Positions 57,019-64,000 of a stretch of 64,000 nucleotides of DNA are shown piece after piece; position 1 is the stretch's first letter, and the number at the start of each line of letters is the position of its first letter. Source of the DNA: Plasmopara viticola (taxonomy: Eukaryota; Oomycota; Peronosporomycetes; Peronosporales; Peronosporaceae); the NCBI GenBank assembly GCA_001695595.3, contig MBPM02000051.1, positions 1-64,000 on the forward strand, written 5' to 3'. Under the pieces are notes generated by a model. The model worked only from the letters and a program-made list of their open reading frames with translations, made no database searches and was not told where the DNA came from. A program made the translations under genes and the position numbers.

Positions 57019-58524
57019 TCAGCCCGTACATTGACCGCTGTAATTTGCACACATAGTCCGGATTTGCCGTGTTTGAAAAGCCATCAGGCTGCGCCATGTA
57101 GATATCTTCGTCAAGCTGACCGTTGAGAAATGCTGTCTTGACATCCAGCTGGTGAACCGCAAGTTGGTACTTGGTGGCCAGACTGAGTAGTATCCGAATT
57201 GACGTGAACTTGGCCACAGGCGCAAACGTTTCTTCATAGTCAATGCCAAACTTCTGCTAAAAACCTTTGGCCACCGAACGCGCATTGTAGCGCTCGACTT
57301 CGCCAGCTTGAATGTCCTTGACACGAAACACCCATCGATCTCGAACGTGACTGGTCCAATATCCTTTGTGAAACGTCCAACGGGGAAAAGATTGCGCGAT
57401 ATTTTTGGAATATGCCATACTCCACGAAGCATGCCCTTCTTATTTCCGTGGGACGTCTTCATAGACATAACAATGTCGCCAGTCTCGATCGCTTGAACAA
57501 CACCGTCATCTGCGAGATGTACGTCCTCCGGAAAAATATCCTTGTAATTCCTCATGAACTCTGTCGAAAAAGTCATGTGCTGCGTTGCACCCGAGTCAAG
57601 CAGCCATACGCAACTCGACTTGGTGGTGCTTAAGTTTCCACCAACCGGGAAGAGAAAATCACCAGAGTCGACTTCACTCTGCGCGATATTTGCACGCTGT
57701 GCCGGCCGTTGCCGATCTGCGTTCTCACGAACTCTCACGGGGCACTTGGCAATCCAATGCCCGTGTTCCACACAATAATGGCACGCACTGCTGGCCTTAG
57801 CAGTCGCTTGGCGTTCCTTTCGCCTTCCGTTGTCCGACGTAATAAACGCTTGTCCTTGCTCGTGCGTGGCTCCATCGACGCCGCCACCTTGTTCCTTGCG
57901 TATCATCTCTTCGTGTAATAGACGCGACGTCACAAGTTCCCATGTCAGCGTGTCAGAGCGCGACTTCAGCTCCGTGATGAGGAACTGGTACGAATCACAC
58001 AGACTTCCAAGAAGCGTGATCACCAGGTCGTCCTCACTCACCGGGGCTCCCACCGCGTCTAGCGTCTCAGCCAACGTCTTAAGCTTGTTGATTTGCTCTA
58101 GCACACCGTCGCCATCCTCCATCATCGTCGTGAAGAACCTGCGACGAAGGAAGAGCTTGTTCGCCAGGCTCCTCTTCTCGAAGTGTCCCTCCAATCTTGA
58201 CCATGCATCATACGCGTCTTTGGCTGAGCGAACCAGCGGCAGCTGCGAGTCCCCCATCGCAAGACAGATTATCGCCAGCGCCTTTCGAGCCTTACGCCTA
58301 AAGGTCGACTGGTTCATCGGGTTACTCAGCTGCAAGCTTTATCTCCCCGCTCGCAACTTCCCAGAGGTCGCGCTCCTCCGACACCATTCGCATCTTGAAC
58401 TTCCACGTATGTAAGTTCTTTCCGTCGAACTTGATAATTCGGCTCGGCGTGGCGTCCATGGTGGCAGCGAAGGCGGTGTCAGAGGCGGGAGCGTAGAAGG
58501 CATAGTCTGCGGGTGTTGGCTCAT
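57019..58524 (-). pseudogene. U18 gag-protease, longest gag frame in the array
   Basis: The 438-residue open frame (57019-58335) contains gag (LAIICLAMGD, WSRLEGHFEK, ELVTSRLLHEEM), the CCHC knuckle at about residues 194-207 and the protease DSGATQHM at about residue 253. It then runs past DGCF into out-of-frame RT sequence, so about the last 110 residues are not real protein. The N-terminal gag starts at 58524 (MSQHP); one base is missing in its second codon region (gggtgttgg against ggggtgttgg of U19), and the shared frameshift follows. PBS 58517-58528. Confidence 0.85.
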
Positions 58525-58528
58525 AACC

Positions 58529-58808
58529 TAATAAAGAAAGGTCACTTGAGCTGAAGATGGCAAAATGCAAAGTGAATATATTTATAAGGTTCTTAGTTCG
58601 CAACTACATGCTACATCTAAGCCAATGATTTATCTAAGCCAATCAGAACGACTCACCATCCGGGCGCAATCATCTTCCCAGCCCGAAACCGATCTTCTGC
58701 GTTTCTTGAACCCGCTCCTCCAAGCATCATCACCCGATTGCCGATACCGGTACTTACCGATATGTAATCCCTGGTCGAGGCGTTACTTTCACAGCGTCTT
58801 CGACAACA
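58529..58808 (-). repeat. Type-B LTR of U19
   Basis: This 280-bp LTR has a private change ctgcgtttc near 58700. Its outer terminus is fused to RNase H. Confidence 0.88.
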
Positions 58809-61261
58809 GTATCGAATGTCAATGTGCTTAGTTCGTTTGTAAGCCTCCGGGTTCTTCGCTAGTGCAATCGAGCCTTGATTATCGTTATGAATCTTGACCG
58901 CTGTGTTCGGGGACATCTCGCCCAACTCACACAAATAACATCTTGAGCCATATTGCTTCTTGCGTAGCCTCTGACAATGCCATGTATTCAGCTTTCGTAG
59001 ACGATAGTGCCACCGTACGCTGCTTCTATTTTTTCCAGCTGACACATCCACCGCTCATCATAAAGGCATAGCCGCTTGTACTTCTTCGTGACATTGTATC
59101 TCAGCCCAGTCCGCATCCGAAAATCCCTGCAGTCCATCATGATTCGCTGCTTGAAATTCAATGTCATGCGTCCTTGTGCCTTGAATATACCTGAAGATTC
59201 TTTTCAACGCTTGCCAGTGTGTCGGACATGGGTCTGCTGCAAATTGGCTGAGTACTCCCACTGCCGCAGCGAGGTCCGGACGCGTGCCGACCATAAGGTA
59301 CATCAGGCAATCAACAGCATTTTGATACGGCACAACGGTCATAGTGTCACCGTGTTTGCATCATCCTTCGCACATGAGCTTGGTAAGTTCGAGTCCTGGA
59401 TCTTGCGGCGTTCTAACAGGTTTGCTCTTTTTCTCATTGAAGTTGGTCAAAATCTCGCACAGGCGAACTTGGTTTGCCGCATCGTCAGAGTCCCGATCCT
59501 TAAATCTTGCCCGATTTCAATTCCAAAAAAGAAGTTAAGCTGCCTGAATCCGTCATCTCAAATCGTTTGCTGAGTGCGTGCTTGGTTTCCTGGAGCATCT
59601 TGCTGGTATTGCAAGCCAAAATTAAATCGTCGACGCAAAGCGCTACGAACATCATGTCATGGCCATCCCACTTAACAAACACGCAGTGATCCGACTCAAA
59701 CTTCTTGAATTTCAGTCTTAACATAAAATCGTCAATGGTCTTGCTCCACATGCGGGGCGATTGCTTCAGCCCGTACATTGACCGCTGTAATTTGCACACA
59801 TAGTCCGGATTTGCCGTGTTTGAAAAGCCATCAGGCTGCGCCATGTAGATATCTTCGTCAAGCTGACCGTTGAGAAATGCTGTCTTGACATCCAGCTGGT
59901 GAACCGCAAGTTGGTACTTGGTGGCCAGACTGAGTAGTATCCGAATTGACGTGAACTTGGCCACAGGCGCAAACGTTTCTTCATAGTCAATGCCAAACTT
60001 CTGCTAAAAACCTTTGGCCACCGAACGCGCATTGTAGCGCTCGACTTCGCCAGCTTGAATGTCCTTGACACGAAACACCCATCGATCTCGAACGTGACTG
60101 GTCCAATATCCTTTGTAAAACGTCCAACGGAGAAAAGATTGCGCGATATTTTTGGAATATGCCATACTCCACGAAGCATGCCCTTCTTATTTCCGTGGGA
60201 CGTCTTCATAGACATAACAATGTCGCCAGTCCCGATCGCTTAAACAACACCGTCATCTGCGAGATGTACGTTCTCCGGAGAAATATCCTTGTAATTCCTC
60301 ATGAACTCTGTCGAAAAAGTCATGTGCTGCGTTGCACCCGAGTCAAGCAGCCATACGCAACTCGACTTGGTGGTGCTTGAGTTTCCACCAACCGAGAAGT
60401 GAAAATCACCAGAGTCGACTTCACTCTGCGCGATATTTGCACGCTGTGCCGGCCGCTGTCGATCTGCGTTCTCGAGAATTCTCACGGGGCACTTGGCAAT
60501 CCAATGCCCGTGTTCCACACAATAATGGCACGCACTGCTGGCCTTAGCAGTCGCTTGGCGTCCCTTGCGCCTTCCGTTGTCCGACGTCATAAACGCTTGT
60601 TCTTGCTCGTGTGTGGCTCCATCGACGCCGCCACCTTGTTCCTTGCGTATCATCTCTTCGTGTAATAGACGCGACGTCACAAGTTCCCATGTCAGCGTGT
60701 CAGAGCGCGACTTCAGCTCCGTGGTACGAATCACACAGACTTCCAAGAAGCGTGATCACCAGGTCGTCCTCACTCACCGGGGCTCCCACCGCGTCTAGCG
60801 TCTCAGCCAACGTCTTAAGCTTGTTGATTTGCTCTAGCACACCGTCGCCATCCTCCATCATCGTCGTGAAGAACCTGCGACGAAGGAAGAGCTTGTTCGC
60901 CAGGCTCCTCTTCTCGAAGTGTCCCTCCAATCTTGACCATGCATCATACGCGTCTTTGGCTGAGCGAACCAGCGGCAGCTGCGATTCCCCCATCGCAAGA
61001 CAGATTATCGCCAGCGCCTTTCGAGCCTTACGCCTAAAGGTCGACTGGTTCATCGGGTTACTCAGCTGCAAGCTTTATCTCCCCGCTCGCAACTTCCCAG
61101 AGGTCGCGCTCCTCCGACACCATTCGCATCTTGAACTTCCACGTATGTAAGTTCTTTCCGTCGAACTTGATAATTCGGCTCGGCGTGGCGTCCATGGTGG
61201 CAGCGAAGGCGGTGTCAGAGGCGGGAGCGTAGAAGGCATAGTCTGCGGGGTGTTGGCTCAT
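58809..61261 (-). pseudogene. U19 body (K type)
   Basis: RNase H is fused to the LTR (58653-59051). RT C-terminal part is 59058-59342. RT (59500-59964) has CVDDLILA, so the first Asp is kept here, and ends by a one-base loss near 59543. The Lys-to-stop in GFKQ is present. Protease and gag (60240-60746) have CCHC and DSGATQHM, with a TAA in GVVQ. The 11-bp gag deletion (near 60722) matches U1, U2 and U20. Gag parts are 60700-61071 and 61058-61261. Confidence 0.84.
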
Positions 61262-61265
61262 AACC

Positions 61266-61545
61266 TAATAAAGAAAGGTCACTTGAGCTGAAGATGGCAA
61301 AATGCAAAGTGAATATATTTATAAGGTTCTTAGTTCGCAACTACATGCTACATCTAAGCCAATGATTTATCTAAGCCAATCAGAACGACTCACCATCCGA
61401 GCGCAATCATCTTCCCAGCCCGAAACCGATCTTCTGCCTTTCTTGAACCCGCTCTTCCAAGCATCATCACCCGATTGCCGATACCGGTACTTACCGATAT
61501 GTAATCCCTGGTCGAGGCGTTACTTTCACAGCGTCTTCGACAACA
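61266..61545 (-). repeat. Type-B LTR of U20
   Basis: This 280-bp LTR is a near copy of the U18 and U19 LTRs, with atccgagcgc in place of atccgggcgc near 61396. Confidence 0.88.
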
Positions 61546-63542
61546 GTATCGAATGTCAATGTGCTTAGTTCGTTTGTAAGCCTCCGGGTTCTTCGCTAGT
61601 GCAATCGAGCCTTGATTATCGTTATGAATCTTGACCGCTGTGTTCGGGGACATCTCGCCCAACTCACACAAATAACATCTTGAGCCATATTGCTTCTTGC
61701 GTAGCCTCTGACAATGCCATGTATTCAGCTTTCGTAGACGATAGTGCCACCGTACGCTGCTTCTATTTTTTCCAGCTGACACATCCACCGCTCATCATAA
61801 AGGCATAGCCGCTTGTACTTCTTCGTGACATTGTATCTCAGCCCAGTCCGCATCCGAAAATCCCTGCAGTCCATCATGATTCGCTGCTTGAAATTCAATG
61901 TCATGCGTCCTTGTGCCTTGAATATACCTGAAGATTCTTTTCAACGCTTGCCAGTGTGTCGGACATGGGTCTGCTGCAAATTGGCTGAGTACTCCCACTG
62001 CCGCAGCGAGGTCCGGACGCGTGCCGACCATAAGGTACATCAGGCAATCAACAGCATTTTGATACGGCACAACGGTCATAGTGTCACCGTGTTTGCATCA
62101 TCCTTCGCACATGAGCTTGGTAAGTTCGAGTCCTGGATCTTGCGGCGTTCTAACAGGTTTGCTCTTTTCCTCATTGAACTTGGTCAAAATCTCGCACAGG
62201 CGAACTTGGTTTGCCGCATCGTCAGAGTCCCGATCCTTAAATCCTGCCAGATTTCAATTCCAAGAAAGAAATTAAGCTGCCCTGAATCCGTCATCTCAAA
62301 TCGTTTGCTGAGTGCGTGCTTGGTTTCCTGGAGCATCTTGCTGGTATTGCAAGCCAAAATTAAATCGTTGACGTAAAGCGCTACGAACATCATGTCATGG
62401 CCATCCCACTTAACAAACACGCAGTGATCCGACTCAAACTTCTTGAATTTCAGTCTTAACATAAAATCGTCAATGGTCTTGCTCCACATGCGGGGCGATT
62501 GCTTCAGCCCGTACATTGACCGCTGTAATTTGCACACATAGTCCGGATTTGCCTTGTTTGAAAAGCCATCAGGCTGCGCCATGTAGATATCTTCGTCAAG
62601 CTGACCGTTGAGAAATGCTGTCTTGACATCCAGCTGGTGAACCGCAAGTTGGTACTTGGTGGCCAGACTGAGTAGTATCCGAATTGACGTGAACTTGGCC
62701 ACAGGCGCAAACGTTTCTTCATAGTCAATGCCAAACTTCTGCTAAAAACCTTTGGCCACCGAACGCGCATTGTAGCGCTCGACTTCGCCAGCTTGAATGT
62801 CCTTGACACGAAACACCCATCGATCTCGAACGTGACTGGTCCAATATCCTTTGTAAATCGTCCAACGGAAAAAGATTGCGCGATATTTTTGGAATATGCC
62901 ATACTCCACGAAGCATGCCCTTCTTATTTCCGTGGGACGTCTTCATAGACATAACAATGTCGCCAGTCCCGATCGCTTAAACAACACCGTCGTCTGCGAG
63001 ATGTACGTTCTCCGGAGAGATATCCTTGTAATTCCTCATGAACTCTGTCGAAAAAGTCATGTGCTGCGTTGCACCCGAGTCAAGCAGCCATACGCAACTC
63101 GACTTGGTGGTGCTTGAGTTTCCACCAACCGAGAAGTGAAAATCACCAGAGTCGACTTCACTCTGCGCGATATTTGCACGCTGTGCCGGCCGCTGTCGAT
63201 CTGCGTTCTCGCGAATTCTCACGGGGCACTTGGCAATTCAATGCCCGTGTTCCACACAATAATGGCACGCACTGCTGGCCTTAGCAGTCGCTTGGCGTCC
63301 CTTGCGCCTTCCGTTGTCCGACGTCATAAACGCTTGTTCTTGCTCGTGTGTGGCTCCATCGACGCCGCCACCTTGTTCCTTGCGTTTCATCTCTTCGTGT
63401 AATAGACGCGACGTCACAAGTTCCCATGTCAGCGTGTCAGAGCGCGACTTCAGCTCCGTGGTACGAATCACACAGACTTCCAAGAAGCGTGATTACCAGG
63501 TCGTCCTCACTCACCGGGGCGCCAACCGCGTCAAGCTGCTCA
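61546..63542 (-). pseudogene. U20 body up to the unique insertion
   Basis: RNase H is fused to the LTR. RT C-terminal part is 61795-62079. RT (62184-62702) has YVNDLILA and the ag insertion. The Lys-to-stop in GFKQ and the integrase-deletion junction are as in U15-U19. One base lost near 62870 breaks the protease, which has DSGATQHM in 62977-63222, and TAA in GVVQ. The 11-bp gag deletion lies near 63460. Gag is interrupted at 63542. Confidence 0.84.
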
Positions 63543-63876
63543 CCCTACGCAACTGTGTCGTTGAGCTGGTCACGCATGATCGAGTTGTTGTCCTGAAGCT
63601 GGTGAAGGCAGTGGAAGTGATCGAGAAGGCTGTGCGGCGATATGTAAAGCGCCCGAACGACATTCAGTTCGATCTGCTGCATTGCGAGCCGCTGGGCTCA
63701 ACCACGGGTGGGTACGCTGTATGCTTCCTTTCACGATGACGGTGTACGAGTATTCGGGCATCGAAAGTGGACAAACGCTGCTATCGCTCAGTGTAGTCCC
63801 AAATGGAAGCGATCAGAAGCTCGTCCCGCAATCAGTTTGCACCAGCGACGCCATCGCACTTGAGGAAGACTATCGA
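63543..63876 (+). other. 334-bp unique insertion in gag, possible captured exon fragment
   Basis: This stretch has no counterpart in any of the other gag copies. Removing it rejoins gag exactly (ctgctca / gccaacg) with no base lost and at most a 1-bp duplication. On the plus strand the first part is open and has codon-like composition: LVTHDRVVVLKLVKAVEVIEK, YVKRPNDIQFDLLHCEPLG. A second open stretch from the ATG at about 63737 reads MTVYEYSGIESGQTLL and VVPNGSDQKLVPQS in another frame. I do not recognise the protein. It could be a piece of a host gene with a frameshift or intron, or filler DNA. Confidence 0.55.
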
Positions 63877-64000
63877 GCCAACGTCTTAAGCTTGTTGATT
63901 TGCTCTACCACACCGTCGCCATCCTCCATCATCGTCGTGAAGAACCTGCGACGAAGGAAGAGCTTGTTCGCCAGGCTCCTCTTTTCGAAGTGTCCCTCCA
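63877..64000 (-). pseudogene. U20 gag resumes after the insertion, cut by the window end
   Basis: The minus strand encodes the gag block LEGHFEKRSLANKLFLRRRFF followed by TMMEDGDGV and INKLKTLA, continuing the gag that stopped at 63542. It reaches the window edge, so the gag N-terminus, PBS and next LTR are not seen. Confidence 0.85.

Larger units (their letters stand above)
5328..64000 (-). repeat. Tandem array of about 20 degenerate copia units (macrosatellite)
   Basis: Head-to-tail units start at 5328, 10095, 14865, 16959, 21741, 24368, 27084, 29176, 31893, 34613, 36707, 39425, 41518, 44237, 47300, 50370, 53042, 55788, 58529 and 61266. The starts are LTR inner ends read on the plus strand. 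Unit lengths fall into classes of about 4.77, 3.06, 2.74, 2.72 and 2.09 kb. All units have one orientation, and units of a class share the same deletion junctions, which fits unequal crossing-over. The array continues beyond the window. Confidence 0.9.

Noticed and set aside
63570..63761. Minus-strand ORF within the unique insertion
   Set aside because: It is composition-poor (Ala/Pro/Ser-rich) and overlaps a more protein-like plus-strand frame.
1..64000. Inverted repeats or hairpin-forming pairs of units
   Set aside because: All units and element A have the same orientation. Only short palindromes inside LTRs were found.

Overview
The window is a 64-kb block of Ty1/copia LTR-retrotransposon sequence, all with its coding strand on the minus strand. 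No host gene is recognisable apart from one short unique segment near the right end. The organism is most likely an oomycete (Phytophthora or downy-mildew type). Every LTR carries a 17-nt match (TCACTTTGCATTTTGCC or a one-base variant) to the oomycete Inr plus flanking-promoter-region core promoter, just upstream of the predicted U5. The polyprotein motifs also resemble oomycete copia elements. The species cannot be determined from the sequence.

Layout. (1) 1-79: remnant of an older LTR end. (2) 72-4727: element A, a near-complete copia element (3' LTR, RNase H, RT, integrase, protease, gag, PBS, 5' LTR) with several frameshifts. (3) 4728-5327: a truncated gag start, a type-B LTR and a 61-bp RNase H scrap. 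(4) 5328-64000: a head-to-tail array of about 20 units, U1-U20. U1, U2 and U4 are about 4.77 kb and keep an integrase ('F' type). U3, U7, U10 and U12 are about 2.09 kb and lack gag ('T' type). U5, U6, U8, U9, U11 and U13 are about 2.72 kb (U5 is 2.63 kb) and lack the type-B LTR ('S' type). U14 and U15 are about 3.06 kb and carry both LTR types ('L' type). U16 is a degraded transitional unit. U17-U20 are about 2.74 kb with a single type-B LTR and no type-C LTR ('K' type). U20 is interrupted by a precise 334-bp unique insertion.

How it was built (inferred from shared junctions). A type-B element lost its integrase by a deletion between short similar sequences in the protease and RT regions. Its LTR terminus also became fused directly to an RNase H codon, removing the polypurine tract. 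This 2.74-kb core became tandem. A type-C element then inserted into the RNase H region with a 5-bp target duplication (CAATC) and in most units was reduced to a solo LTR. Later unequal exchange between B and C LTRs, which share the R/U5 half but have unrelated U3 halves, plus a gag-to-LTR deletion, made the S and T types. T+S then duplicated as a 4.81-kb higher-order dimer. Identical junctions across units show growth by DNA duplication rather than retrotransposition.

No unit appears able to make a working gag-pol. All B/C/D-type copies share a gag frameshift, the F copies share nonsense codons, and the others lack integrase, the polypurine tract or a catalytic RT aspartate. The structure is best viewed as a retrotransposon-derived macrosatellite. 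Copia-rich centromeres are known in Phytophthora, so a centromeric or pericentromeric location is plausible but not shown. Some indel-dense patches (52.1-52.95 kb and 53.93-54.26 kb) look like assembly or consensus error.
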